In this document: positions 1 to 8,076 of the stretch, piece after piece
How the letters are laid out: every line of letters begins with the position of its first letter
Numbering within the stretch: position 1 is the stretch's first letter
Notes under the pieces: generated by a model
The model's input: the letters and a program-made list of their open reading frames with translations, nothing else
Told to the model about the DNA's origin: nothing
Database searches by the model: none
Assembly (NCBI GenBank): GCA_012511885.1
Contig: JAAZFE010000083.1
Location: forward strand, 1-32,956
Length of the DNA stretch: 32,956 bases
Direction: 5' to 3'
Source of the DNA: Lentisphaerota bacterium
Lineage (GTDB): Bacteria > Verrucomicrobiota > Kiritimatiellia > CAIQIC01 > Lenti-01
Program-made: the position numbers and the translations under genes

Positions 1-1323
1 ATCCAAACCGCCCTCGCCGCCTACACCCTCCCCCCCCGCAACTCCCCCCTCACCCCCGGCCAGCAAAACGCCATCCTCGCCGGCGTCGCCCGCCAGCTCA
101 TCCTCATCACCGGCGGACCCGGCACCGGCAAAACCACCATCGCCGCCGTCCTCCTCGAACAACTCCACAAGCTCGCCCCGGAAAACCTCCAACTCCGCAT
201 CCGCCTCCTCGCCCCCACCGGCAAAGCCGCCGCCCGTCTCGACGAAAGCCTCCGCCACGGCCTCCCCCCCGCCCTCCGCACCCAAATGGACCTCCCCGCC
301 GCCTCCACCATCGACCGCGCCCTCGGCTACATCCACAACTCCCCCTACTTCCGCCACAACCACCTCAACCCCCTCCCCGCCGATATCGTCATCGTGGACG
401 AAGCCAGCATGATCGACCTCCCCAAAATGGCCAAACTCCTCGACGCCATCCCCCCCCGCGCCCGCCTCATCCTCCTCGGCGATAAAAACCAACTCGCCTC
501 CGTTGACCCCGGCAGCGTCATGGCCGAACTCTGCTCCTCCCCCCTCCTCCAGCAGCACGCCGTCGTCGAACTCACCGAAAGCAAACGCTTCGACGCCACC
601 TCCGCCGTCACCCCCCTCAGCCAGGCCGTACGCGACCAAAACCCCGACCTCGCCTGGCAAATCGCCTCCGACCCCTCCCTCGGCGACCCCGGCAAAAAAA
701 TCATCCTGCACGACTCCTCCCAAATCCGCTTCAACACCCTCCCCCCCGCCCTCACCACCCTCCTCAAAGAAAGCTTCACCCCCTTCAAAAACGCCGACAC
801 CCCCTCAGCCGCCTTCGCCGCCCTCGCCCAATTCCGTGTCCTCTGCGCCCTCCGTCGCGGCCCCACTGGCGCCAACACCCTCAACCGCGCCATCGAAGAC
901 ATCCTATTCCCCCACCGCCGCGGCGAATTCTACGACCACCGCGTCATCCTCATCACCACCAACGACTACGAAACCCGCCTCTTCAACGGCGACATCGGCA
1001 TCATCCTCCCCGACCCCTCCCGCAACAACCAGCTCGCCGCCCACTTCGAAAACCGCCCCACCCCCGTCCCCTGCCATCTCCTCCCCGACCACGAAACCGC
1101 CTTCGCCATGACCATCCACAAATCCCAAGGCTCCGGCTTCCACCGCATCGCCGTCATCCTCCCCCCCCACCCCACCCCCCTCCTCACCCGCGAACTCATC
1201 TACACCGCCATCACCCGCACCGAAACCGGCGTCCACCTCTGGACCACCCAGCCCACCTTCCAAACCGCCGTCACCACCCCCACCAACCGCGCCATGGGCC
1301 TCGCCCAAAAACTACAACCATAA
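1..1323 (+). CDS. recD: RecD-type exodeoxyribonuclease V alpha subunit / helicase, 5'-partial
   Basis: The reading frame is open from base 1, so the N-terminus lies outside the window; about 440 residues are visible. It is a superfamily 1 DNA helicase of the RecD/RecD2 type, which unwinds DNA 5'-3' in recombination and repair. Visible motifs are Walker A GGPGTGKTT (nt 112-138), Walker B VIVDEASMIDL (about nt 388-420), motif III LLGDKNQLASVDPGS, the late motif MTIHKSQGSGF and motif VI LIYTAITRTE near the C-terminus. Whether it is the RecBCD subunit or a stand-alone RecD2 cannot be decided without the N-terminus and neighbouring recB/recC; the compact length and ending favour the RecBCD alpha subunit. 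Codon use is extreme, with almost every third position C. A short hairpin (1334-1348) follows the stop. Confidence 0.9.
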   Translation: MQTALAAYTLPPRNSPLTPGQQNAILAGVARQLILITGGPGTGKTTIAAVLLEQLHKLAPENLQLRIRLLAPTGKAAARLDESLRHGLPPALRTQMDLPAASTIDRALGYIHNSPYFRHNHLNPLPADIVIVDEASMIDLPKMAKLLDAIPPRARLILLGDKNQLASVDPGSVMAELCSSPLLQQHAVVELTESKRFDATSAVTPLSQAVRDQNPDLAWQIASDPSLGDPGKKIILHDSSQIRFNTLPPALTTLLKESFTPFKNADTPSAAFAALAQFRVLCALRRGPTGANTLNRAIEDILFPHRRGEFYDHRVILITTNDYETRLFNGDIGIILPDPSRNNQLAAHFENRPTPVPCHLLPDHETAFAMTIHKSQGSGFHRIAVILPPHPTPLLTRELIYTAITRTETGVHLWTTQPTFQTAVTTPTNRAMGLAQKLQP

Positions 1324-1333
1324 AACCAACCCC

Positions 1334-1348
1334 GTGCAAAACTTGCAC
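1334..1348. repeat. Short palindrome after recD
   Basis: GTGCAA-AAC-TTGCAC, a 6-bp perfect stem with a 3-nt loop, lies 10 nt after the recD stop. There is no T-run, so it is at best a weak terminator. The rest of 1349-1590 is non-coding: a C-homopolymer near 1427-1437, then an abrupt change to AT-rich sequence leading into the next gene. Confidence 0.3.
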
Positions 1349-1590
1349 AAACTCCCTCAGATGCCAAAACCCGCCAACTCGCCTTTCACAATCACGTCAT
1401 GGCCTTTCTCACCGAAACCACCGCCCCCCCCCCCACCACCGCGCGATGAGCCTCGCTCAAAACAAAGGAATTAAAAGACTATGAAGAAAACCTCAATTTA
1501 CTATTATCAAGGTAGTAAACAAGAAGGCTTCACATTTTCCAACAATTGAGCAATAAGTATGTTCATCTCTAGCAAAAGAACACGGTCATC

Positions 1591-2973
1591 ATGCAAGAGC
1601 TGGCCTTGACACATAGAATTCACATGCATAAATCTCCATATTTTTTACTAATTCCAATCGTAGCCATTGCGATACGAATCTTGTTTTTCATGTATTATGC
1701 CCCGGTGCATGGCAATGACACGTCGGGATATATGGAAGTCTCAGATATGATTAGCTCTGGAGATTTTAGCCACTACTCTGGATGGCGCACCCCAGGCTAT
1801 CCCTTTGTCATATATCTTTGCTCAAACAATTATGTCTGCTTGACACTCCTGCAATCAGTCCTGGGTATCATCGGTGTATTGTTCGCATCATATATTCTTC
1901 ACAAATCGACACAATCATTTCTCTGCACTCTGGCATATGGTCTGTTTTTGAGCATGGCCATTAATATCGTTGTTATAGATTCAAATATTTTGACAGAATC
2001 CCTGGCCACCTTTTTTGTATCATCGATTGTGTTGTTAACCTTCATGGTACACTCCACAGCTCTCATGCCTCCGGTTCCTCATGTATTAGCCCTGGGGCTC
2101 CTGTTAGGTATACTTACTTTGGTTCGCCCGCAATATATTGTGATGATACCAGTTTTGGCGCTTTATATGTATTTTCGAAATGACTCAAAAAGGATAAATA
2201 GATTCTCTAATCTCGCCTGTCTGCTGACCGCGTCGTGCATCCCTGTTATAGCTCTGCTTTCGTTTAATTATTTCCACCTGGGGAAACCCATGCTCAGCGC
2301 CACCATAGGATTTAACATCACCAATCATACCTTGCCCTTCATTGAGTCGGGAAAGTCTGCCGATACGCTTGATATAATCCCGGAAATGGTAAAACTCAGA
2401 GACGAGCATTGGGATTATGCCCAATCGCTGGATGACAACCGTGCTTTTATCCCACGCCCCAAAATTCCGGGGACAGCTGTCGAACGATCGACCTATTATC
2501 TGCAGCTCTCTAAGGAAGCCATCAAAAAAGAACCATTGAAATACCTGTCAAGTGTGGCAACTGCGTGGTCGCGTTTTTGGCGGGTATCACTATTCTATGA
2601 TGTCGACAACGCTCGACACCACGCATTGGACAAGTTTGTCCGACTGGTTTGGCCTTTTCAGAAAATGCTTTGGCTTTTCCTGAATCTTGTCTTTTTAATC
2701 TCAGCTGCATTGGTTGCCAGAAATATCTTTTTAAGAAAATCAATCGGTTGGTATGAATGCACCATTGTTCTGGTTTTGGCGGTATCTGTTTTACAAGCAC
2801 TTGTTGAATTTGGCGATAATTCGCGTTATGCAATACCATTGCAACCAACGATTGGGTTGATTGCTCTATACTCCCTCTCTAAAGTTGACACAAATAGAGT
2901 TACAATTGCCTCTGTTTTAAGCAAATGGAACATTCAACCTTTTTCACATAGCTCTTCAACATCCAACTTCTGA
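1591..2973 (+). CDS. GT-C family membrane glycosyltransferase (PMT/ArnT-like)
   Basis: A 460-residue integral membrane protein with about ten hydrophobic segments. The first external loop carries the acidic pattern typical of polyprenyl-phosphate-sugar-dependent GT-C enzymes (HGNDTSGYMEVSDMI, followed by GWRTPGYPF). The family transfers sugars from lipid-linked donors to lipids or proteins on the periplasmic face; the substrate here is unknown. The ATG at 1591 has only a weak ribosome-binding site; an in-frame ATG at 1624 (MHKSPYF) sits just before the first membrane segment and is a possible alternative. The gene is clearly AT-richer than everything around it, with A/T-ending codons, which suggests acquisition from a different genome. 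Its sequence is only distantly like the glycosyltransferase at 5323. Confidence 0.75.
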   Translation: MQELALTHRIHMHKSPYFLLIPIVAIAIRILFFMYYAPVHGNDTSGYMEVSDMISSGDFSHYSGWRTPGYPFVIYLCSNNYVCLTLLQSVLGIIGVLFASYILHKSTQSFLCTLAYGLFLSMAINIVVIDSNILTESLATFFVSSIVLLTFMVHSTALMPPVPHVLALGLLLGILTLVRPQYIVMIPVLALYMYFRNDSKRINRFSNLACLLTASCIPVIALLSFNYFHLGKPMLSATIGFNITNHTLPFIESGKSADTLDIIPEMVKLRDEHWDYAQSLDDNRAFIPRPKIPGTAVERSTYYLQLSKEAIKKEPLKYLSSVATAWSRFWRVSLFYDVDNARHHALDKFVRLVWPFQKMLWLFLNLVFLISAALVARNIFLRKSIGWYECTIVLVLAVSVLQALVEFGDNSRYAIPLQPTIGLIALYSLSKVDTNRVTIASVLSKWNIQPFSHSSSTSNF

Positions 2974-3009
2974 CTTGCCATCCCCCCCGCTCCGCCCCAA
3001 CATAGCACC

Positions 3010-3235
3010 ATGTCCTCCTCACGGACCATTTGGCGCTCCGCCTTGCTCATTTTTGTCGTCGCCATCGTGTTGCGCGCCGCTTTTTTGCTCGAAGCCAGCA
3101 CAAAACCCGCCTTTTCCCTCGTGTACATGTGATCCGGAGTACAATCTGGAGTGGGCGCGCGGCATGGTCACCGGAGTCTGGATTCCGCCCTACAACACCC
3201 TCCGCGAAGGCCCTTTTTTCCGCGCACCGCTCTAT
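3010..3235 (+). pseudogene. 5' fragment of a GT-C glycosyltransferase, frameshifted and truncated
   Basis: This stretch is a near-identical copy of the first ~75 codons of the intact glycosyltransferase at 5323-7209. It starts at ATG 3010 (MSSSRTIWRSALLIFV) against MTKPRHAWSAALLIFV in the intact gene, and both continue LRAAFLLEASTKPAFSLVYM. An extra T at about 3130 changes ATGGATCC to ATGTGATCC and creates a stop. The homology resumes in the next frame (DPEYNLEWARGM...REGPFFRAPLY) and ends exactly where the 217-bp inverted-repeat element begins at 3236. Nothing of the remaining ~550 codons is present. Non-functional. Confidence 0.85.
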
Positions 3236-3452
3236 CCTGGATAATTCACGCGACAAGTTTGCCCCAGATGCAAGGCGGGCGGGGTGAAGCTGTATTGGCA
3301 TACAGCGAACCCCGCAGAACAAAGCAGATGGACTGGAATCGTCACGCCGAAGGGCAACAGGGATGAATAATAATTTTTTCACTCAAATATCCGCGTCACG
3401 CAGTGCCGCAATAAATAAAGATGTTTTCATTCATGTTGATGAATTATTCAGG
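3236..3452. mobile_element. MITE-like element, copy 1 (217 bp, terminal inverted repeats)
   Basis: The element starts CCTGGATAATTCA (3236-3248) and ends TGAATTATTCAGG (3440-3452), which are inverted repeats of 13 bp with one mismatch. It contains no credible gene. It is co-linear along its whole length with 5046-5263; both share an internal 'GGAATCGTC.CGCCGAAGGGCA' block and a right-hand 'AATAAATAAAGATGTTTTCAT' block. It interrupts the glycosyltransferase fragment at the left. The flanks (CTAT / TTAG) do not form a target-site duplication, so one side was probably lost by deletion or recombination. Confidence 0.7.
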
Positions 3453-3688
3453 TTAGGGTGTCCCATTTCGGAATTCAGTTCGCATCCATTCGCGGTTCAA
3501 TCCTCGTTCTTTGTGTTTTTTGTGTTCCTTGTGGTTCCCCTTTTTTATGCCGTTTGTCGGCAGCTGCCGGTTGTTCCCCTCGCCGTCGCCACGGCGAGGC
3601 AGCGCCCCAATCGACCAATCTCGCATTCTCACAATCACGCAATTCCCCCTGCCCTCTTTGCCCCTTACCCCCTCCGCAGGCTCGACGG
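3453..3688. repeat. Non-coding stretch with intergenic repeats and a strong hairpin
   Basis: No gene is seen between the element and the end of the DUF2752 gene. On the minus strand 3490-3540 reads as an AC-rich oligo-repeat (CACAAGGAACACAAAAAACACAAAG), a type often found in intergenic DNA of environmental bacteria. A perfect palindrome CGGCAGCTGCCG lies at 3558-3569. A 9-bp perfect stem, CCTCGCCGT-CGCC-ACGGCGAGG, lies at 3578-3599, about 90 nt beyond the DUF2752 stop. It lacks a T-run but could still end that leftward operon. Confidence 0.4.
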
Positions 3689-4099
3689 CTACGGCGACTC
3701 GCCAACAACAGTTGACACGGCCAAGGCGGTCGGCTGCAAATAATCAAAGGCCGGAAGATTGCGCAACACACCAAACGCAAGAATAAGACCCAGCAGCACC
3801 CAGAGAAAAACCGGGCGAATCCGCGTCAAAGAAAACCGCCGGGAAAAAAACAGCTCCGACATCACCCCCGCCAAAACAATTGGAATGCTGCACAGCAAAA
3901 TCGGGTTGAAAGACCACGCCCGCACGAAATCCCCGTGCAGCAAATAATGTATGGCGCGAAGGCTTCCGCAACCCGAACAATAAAACCCCGTGACCGCATA
4001 AATAGGGCAAGGCGGGAAGAAACCCCGCTCCGGACTCAACGCAAACAGCACCAGCAACCCCAGCAACAGTCCCGCCCCCATCCACCTCCCCGCCTTCAT
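3689..4099 (-). CDS. DUF2752 family membrane protein
   Basis: A 136-residue membrane protein with the DUF2752 signature CPIYAVTGFYCSGCGSLRAIHYLLHGDFVRAWSFNPILL (residues ~28-66): a CP...G..C.GCG..RA core followed by a G-D-A-W-N pattern. Three hydrophobic segments flank it. The function of the family is unknown. I chose ATG 4099 (MKAGRWMGAG) because the frame upstream overlaps the CD225 gene and has no family similarity. A TTG at 4111 overlapping the CD225 stop would add four residues. It is the last gene of the leftward TM2-CD225-DUF2752 operon, 8 nt after the CD225 stop, so translation is probably coupled. Confidence 0.8.
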   Translation of the reverse strand: MKAGRWMGAGLLLGLLVLFALSPERGFFPPCPIYAVTGFYCSGCGSLRAIHYLLHGDFVRAWSFNPILLCSIPIVLAGVMSELFFSRRFSLTRIRPVFLWVLLGLILAFGVLRNLPAFDYLQPTALAVSTVVGESP

Positions 4100-4107
4100 T
4101 GGTTTGT

Positions 4108-4380
4108 TCAAGAGCCAAATATGAAGGCCAACACCACCAGCATGAAATAAGCGAGGCCCGCCAAAAACCCTGCCGCCAGAGCAATAATGCACCACATTTT
4201 CGCGCTGTCGGATGCCTGCTTGGCGGCCTGTTGATTCCCCTGCATCAGCGCATTGTTCACTTTGCTGGCATATACAATCGCAGGCACGCCCAGCGGAAGA
4301 CAGCACAAAACCGTCACCACGATGGATTGCCATAGATAATTCGGAATATTGTCCGGATTCAAATTCGGTGTTCCGTTCAT
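4108..4380 (-). CDS. CD225/dispanin family small membrane protein
   Basis: A 90-residue protein with two membrane segments and the CD225 pattern (PNYLWQSIVVTVLCCLPLGVPAIVYASKVNNALMQGNQQAAKQASDSAKMWCIIALAAG). The CC-P-G...A..YA.KV core and the intracellular-loop 'G....A...S..A..W' pattern match dispanins, the bacterial relatives of eukaryotic IFITM proteins. In eukaryotes these alter membrane curvature and fusion; the bacterial role is not known. The start at 4380 is preceded by a good GGAGG ribosome-binding site. Middle gene of the leftward operon, 117 nt after TM2. Confidence 0.85.
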   Translation of the reverse strand: MNGTPNLNPDNIPNYLWQSIVVTVLCCLPLGVPAIVYASKVNNALMQGNQQAAKQASDSAKMWCIIALAAGFLAGLAYFMLVVLAFIFGS

Positions 4381-4497
4381 ACGCGCCTCCTTGATTAACT
4401 CCGTTCGAAAACGCCAAAACGCCCTGCCCGAAAAACGGACAGAACGAAATGGCGAATCATCGTCTTGCGTTTAGCCTGCCAACCTGGATTGTTCTGG

Positions 4498-4818
4498 CTA
4501 GAACCAACCCTTCTGATTCTGCACATAGGTGGCGTCGAATTCCTCGTCGGACTTGGTCAGGTACAAAATGCCTTCCACCAATCCGATGACACCAGCCACG
4601 CTGGCCGTCAAACCACAGGTGAAGATGCCGCCGACCAGACTCACCAGCAGCATAATCACGCCTTCCTTCGTGTAACCCAGATAAAACTTATGAATTCCAA
4701 GTGCGCCCAAGAGGATGCCAAGTATGCCCGCAACCACTTTGTCTTTACCCTTGCCAGTGACAGGGGGCGGACTGGGAGCAGGAGTGACGGCAGGCGTATT
4801 ATCTGTTGAGGTGGTCAT
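4498..4818 (-). CDS. TM2 domain-containing protein
   Basis: A 106-residue protein with a Pro/Thr-rich cytosolic head (residues 1-25) followed by the TM2 domain: a first helix KVVAGILGILLGALGIHKFYLGYTKEG with the invariant G.HKFYLG turn, then a second helix ending GLVEGILYL. TM2 proteins are small two-helix membrane proteins of unknown molecular role. AAGGAGAA lies just upstream of ATG 4818. It is the first gene of the operon with CD225 and DUF2752. A promoter is visible at 4878-4907. Confidence 0.88.
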   Translation of the reverse strand: MTTSTDNTPAVTPAPSPPPVTGKGKDKVVAGILGILLGALGIHKFYLGYTKEGVIMLLVSLVGGIFTCGLTASVAGVIGLVEGILYLTKSDEEFDATYVQNQKGWF

Positions 4819-4877
4819 GGTCTTCTCCTTGTTTGGGTTTCACGAGCAACAGCATCAGAGCAACTTCCACGTGAGAG

Positions 4878-4907
4878 ACTATGCGCTTCTCAAGAACAAA
4901 ATGTCAA
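4878..4907 (-). promoter_or_regulatory. Predicted sigma70-type promoter for the TM2-CD225-DUF2752 operon
   Basis: On the minus strand a consensus -35 TTGACA (4902-4907) is followed after 18 bp by CATAGT (4878-4883), about 60 nt upstream of the TM2 start. The -35 lies in a 12-bp tandem duplication (CAAAATGTCAAA twice, 4897-4920), so a second TTGACA sits 12 bp further upstream (4914-4919). Confidence 0.5.
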
Positions 4908-5045
4908 ACAAAATGTCAAACTTTAAGGTGATACCAACATACGATTTTTTTCATGAGAAATTATCGCCTGCGCTGTTCAGCCGACGGCGCATACTGGGCA
5001 GAACCATACCGTTACCAAGAGCAGACACCTGGGTTCTTCACACAA

Positions 5046-5263
5046 CCTGGATAATTCACGCGACAAGTCCGGCCCGGATGCAAGGCAGGCGGGGCGAAGC
5101 TGTATGGACATACTGCGAGCCCCGAATAACGCCGCAGACGGGTTGGAATCGTCGCGCCGAAGGGCACCAGGGATCAAAAATAACTTTTCTTACTCAAATA
5201 TCCGCATCATGCAGTGCAACAATAAATAAAGATGTTTTCATCCATGTTGATGAATTATTCAGG
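5046..5263. mobile_element. MITE-like element, copy 2 (218 bp)
   Basis: Same element as 3236-3452, with ends CCTGGATAATTCA (5046-5058) and TGAATTATTCAGG (5251-5263). The flanks are ACAA (5042-5045) and ACAA (5264-5267), a possible 4-bp target-site duplication. It lies 59 bp upstream of the intact glycosyltransferase start and may affect its expression. It has no coding capacity of its own and would need a transposase supplied elsewhere. Confidence 0.72.
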
Positions 5264-5322
5264 ACAAGGCTCATTCCAAAATATGTTTGCCAAATATGCT
5301 GGGTGGAAGGCAACATGAGCCT

Positions 5323-7209
5323 ATGACGAAACCGCGTCATGCCTGGAGTGCCGCCCTCCTGATTTTTGTGCTGGCCCTGGTCTTGCGCGCCGCATTTTTA
5401 CTCGAAGCCAGCACCAAACCGGCCTTTTCCCTCGTGTACATGGATCCGGAGTACAATCTGGAGTGGGCGCGCGGCATGGCCACCGGAGTCTGGAATCCGC
5501 CCTACGACACCCTCCGCGAAGGCCCTTTTTTCCGCGCACCGCTCTATTCCATGTTTTTGGCGGCAATTTGGCGCGTTTTCGGCGAAAATCCATGGATTTT
5601 CCGCTCGATTCAGGCCATTTTGGGCTCGTTTTCATGCGTTTTGGCGTTTTTTCTCGCCAAACGCCTCTACAATCAGCGAATCGGCGTCATCACCGGCCTG
5701 TTGTGCGCAACCTACTGGGTGTTGATCTATTTCGACAGCCAATTCCTCCTGCCCGTTCTTCTCGTCTTTTTGGCGCTCGCCGGCTTCCTTTCGCTCTCCT
5801 TCAGCCTGGAACGCCAAAATCTCGCGCTCGGCGCCCTCTCCGGCCTGTTTTTTGGTCTTTTTGCCATCACCCGGCCCAATATTTTGCTGTTTTTCCCGTT
5901 TTTGGCGCTGTGGGGCCTCTGGGCATGGCCCGGTACCCTCAAAAAACGTATTTTCTTCGCTTTTTGGCTCTCGCTGAGCACCGGTTTGCCTCCCCTCGCC
6001 GCCACGGTCTATAACGGCGTGGCCGGCGGCGATTGGGTGCTGGTCGCCTCCCAGGGCGGCGTCAACTTCTATATCGGAAACAATCCGCAATCCAATGGCA
6101 TGCAGGCGGTTGTGCCCGGCACCCGCGCCAGTTGGTGGGGCGGGCGCGATGACACCGTCGCCATCGCCGAACTAGCCGCCGGCCGCCCGCTCAAGCCCTC
6201 CGAAGTCTCCAATTTCTGGTATGCCAAATCGTGGGACTACATCCGCTCCCAACCCGCCCATTGGCTCAAACTAACCCTCCGAAAGACCGCTGCCCTCGTC
6301 GGCGACGCCGAAATCCCGAACAATGCCCCCTACCAGGCCCGAAGAGCCGAGTTTTTCACTCTTTCCGCCCTGCCCCTCGGTTTTGCGGCCGTTTTTTCGC
6401 TGTTTTTGGCCTCTTTTCGATGGATTTTGCCCAAAAAGTCCACTGTTGACCCCCAAAACCCCTCCCGCTCGCTCATTTTGCTCATTTTGACGTTTTTGGC
6501 GACCTATTCCGCCTCCATTATCGCGTTTTTCGTGACTGGCCGCTACCGCGTCGCCCTCGTCCCCTTCATCGCCATGGGCGCGGCGGTCGGCATCAGCCAC
6601 GGCTGGGATTTTCTCCGCCAACGCCAATGGCGCCCCCTCGGCATGTTTTTTACCGTTTTTCTCCTGTTTTTCGCCCTTTTGAAGCCCGATTTCTTCAAAA
6701 TCAAGGCGAAAACCGCCGAATTTGCCCGCCTGACCATCGCCCAGGACCACATGCAGCTCGGCGAATGGAACCAAGCCATCACGCAACTCAACCATATCCG
6801 CCAGCGCCGCCAACTCCGCGCCGTCGAAATCTATATCTCCCTCGTCCGCGCCCACCTACAGCGCGGCGCCCCCGGCGACTCCCACGCCATCCTGCCCATC
6901 GCCGAAGAAGGCCTGCAGTTTTACCCCACGGATGCCGAGCTGCTCTGGGTTGCCGCCGTCGGACGCACCCAGCTCGCCGACTGGCCGCAAGCCCGCCACT
7001 GGATCGAGCGCCATCTGCTCCTCGAACCCGGCAATATTCGCGCCCTCCACCTCGCCTGCCTCATTGCCACCAAGCAAAACCGCCCCGCCGACGCCCGTTC
7101 CGCCCTCCTCCGCGCCCAAGCCCTCGACCCCGCCCACCCCGCCATCCCCGACATGCTCAAGATGGTCGGAGCATCTGTGCCGCGGCCTCCGGGCGCAACC
7201 GCTCCTTGA
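5323..7209 (+). CDS. GT-C family glycosyltransferase with C-terminal TPR-like region
   Basis: A 628-residue protein. The first ~460 residues are a multi-spanning membrane domain of the PMT_2/GT39-GT83 kind: helix ALLIFVLALVLRAAFLLEAS, then the acidic loop YMDPEYNLEWARGMATGVW where the catalytic Asp is expected, then RAPLYSMFLAAIWRVFG and further helices. Residues ~470-620 are soluble and TPR-like (YISLVRAHLQRG..., LLWVAAVGRTQLADWPQARHWIERHLLLEPGNIRALHLACLIATKQNRPADARSALLRAQALDPAHP). It probably moves a sugar from a lipid carrier on the periplasmic face; acceptor unknown. I chose ATG 5323, after GGAAGG, because it matches the start of the paralogous fragment at 3010; an in-frame ATG exists at 5287. 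It converges with the FkbM gene. Confidence 0.82.
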   Translation: MTKPRHAWSAALLIFVLALVLRAAFLLEASTKPAFSLVYMDPEYNLEWARGMATGVWNPPYDTLREGPFFRAPLYSMFLAAIWRVFGENPWIFRSIQAILGSFSCVLAFFLAKRLYNQRIGVITGLLCATYWVLIYFDSQFLLPVLLVFLALAGFLSLSFSLERQNLALGALSGLFFGLFAITRPNILLFFPFLALWGLWAWPGTLKKRIFFAFWLSLSTGLPPLAATVYNGVAGGDWVLVASQGGVNFYIGNNPQSNGMQAVVPGTRASWWGGRDDTVAIAELAAGRPLKPSEVSNFWYAKSWDYIRSQPAHWLKLTLRKTAALVGDAEIPNNAPYQARRAEFFTLSALPLGFAAVFSLFLASFRWILPKKSTVDPQNPSRSLILLILTFLATYSASIIAFFVTGRYRVALVPFIAMGAAVGISHGWDFLRQRQWRPLGMFFTVFLLFFALLKPDFFKIKAKTAEFARLTIAQDHMQLGEWNQAITQLNHIRQRRQLRAVEIYISLVRAHLQRGAPGDSHAILPIAEEGLQFYPTDAELLWVAAVGRTQLADWPQARHWIERHLLLEPGNIRALHLACLIATKQNRPADARSALLRAQALDPAHPAIPDMLKMVGASVPRPPGATAP

Positions 7210-7260
7210 TTTCTTGCTCAGTGCCTGCGGGCTGCAGAGGCGCACATAAGCGGCAAGCGA

Positions 7261-7944
7261 TTACTCAACCTGAGGCAGAAACAAAATATTGGGCGACCCC
7301 GGCAGCTTTTGTTGCGTGTAGCCCCGGGACTCCATACGCGCTACGACCCCAGGATCGCCGGTTTCCACGATCAAAACCGGTTGATGCTTGGCAATGGTCT
7401 TCTCCATCCCTGCCAGCACGCTCGCTTCGTGCCCTTCGGCATCTACTTTGATGAGCGCGATGGGGTGATCGAGGGCCAGAGAATCAACGGCCAGGGTAAG
7501 CGCGGGCAAATCGCTGCCGACCGCGGAGGTCAATTGCGTTTCATAGAAGTTGTCGAGTCCGCTTGCGAATTTGGGAACATGCAAACCCGCAATCCGCGTG
7601 CCGTCGGAAGCGGCAGCGTTAAGCAGCGTCACATTCGGGTGAGTAAAGAGGAGCGCGTTCGCCGCCAGAAGAGAGAAGGTCGCCGGGGTCGGCTCGAAAG
7701 CAATGACCCGCCCCCGCGCGCCAGCCAACTCCGAAAGGCGTTTGGTGTAGTGGCCCACATTGGCGCCGATATCCAACACCCAGTCGCCCTCTCTCACCCA
7801 TTCCGCCAGCCGCAGAAATTCCGGCTCGTCCGTCGCGAATGTACCGCGGCGAATCTGGCGCGCGTAGAGGCGGCGTTTGAGCGCAAGTTGACAACCGGCC
7901 GGTAACCGCGCGACGAAGCGCTTGATGAAACTGAAGCAACTCAT
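7261..7944 (-). CDS. FkbM family SAM-dependent methyltransferase
   Basis: 227 residues. The Rossmann-type SAM motif I VLDIGANVGHYTKRL (residues ~56-70), the acidic end of strand 2 in IAFEPTP, and the FkbM hallmark ALIKVDAEGHEASVLAGM followed by PVLIVETGD are all visible. FkbM enzymes O-methylate sugars and polyketides, often surface polysaccharide sugars, which would fit the nearby glycosyltransferases; the actual substrate is unknown. ATG 7944 is preceded by AGGATAAGGG. Divergent from the phospholipase D-like gene, convergent with the glycosyltransferase. Confidence 0.88.
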   Translation of the reverse strand: MSCFSFIKRFVARLPAGCQLALKRRLYARQIRRGTFATDEPEFLRLAEWVREGDWVLDIGANVGHYTKRLSELAGARGRVIAFEPTPATFSLLAANALLFTHPNVTLLNAAASDGTRIAGLHVPKFASGLDNFYETQLTSAVGSDLPALTLAVDSLALDHPIALIKVDAEGHEASVLAGMEKTIAKHQPVLIVETGDPGVVARMESRGYTQQKLPGSPNILFLPQVE

Positions 7945-8076
7945 GCCCTTATCCTAGCGATTACATGAAACGATTCCAATTATTTCCCGTCGCAGGATGC
8001 AAAATCGGAAGCGACACAAAAAAATGGCAAAGGCTTGGCAATTGACTTGTGCCCCGCGGAAAGCTATGAACAGGAC

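Noticed and set aside
3363-3743. Possible 126-codon gene after the first mobile-element copy
   Set aside because: It runs through element and low-complexity repeat sequence, has no family similarity, and overlaps the DUF2752 gene end.
4715-5326. Possible 203-codon gene opposite TM2 and across the second element copy
   Set aside because: Shadow of TM2 followed by element sequence; no domain or credible start.
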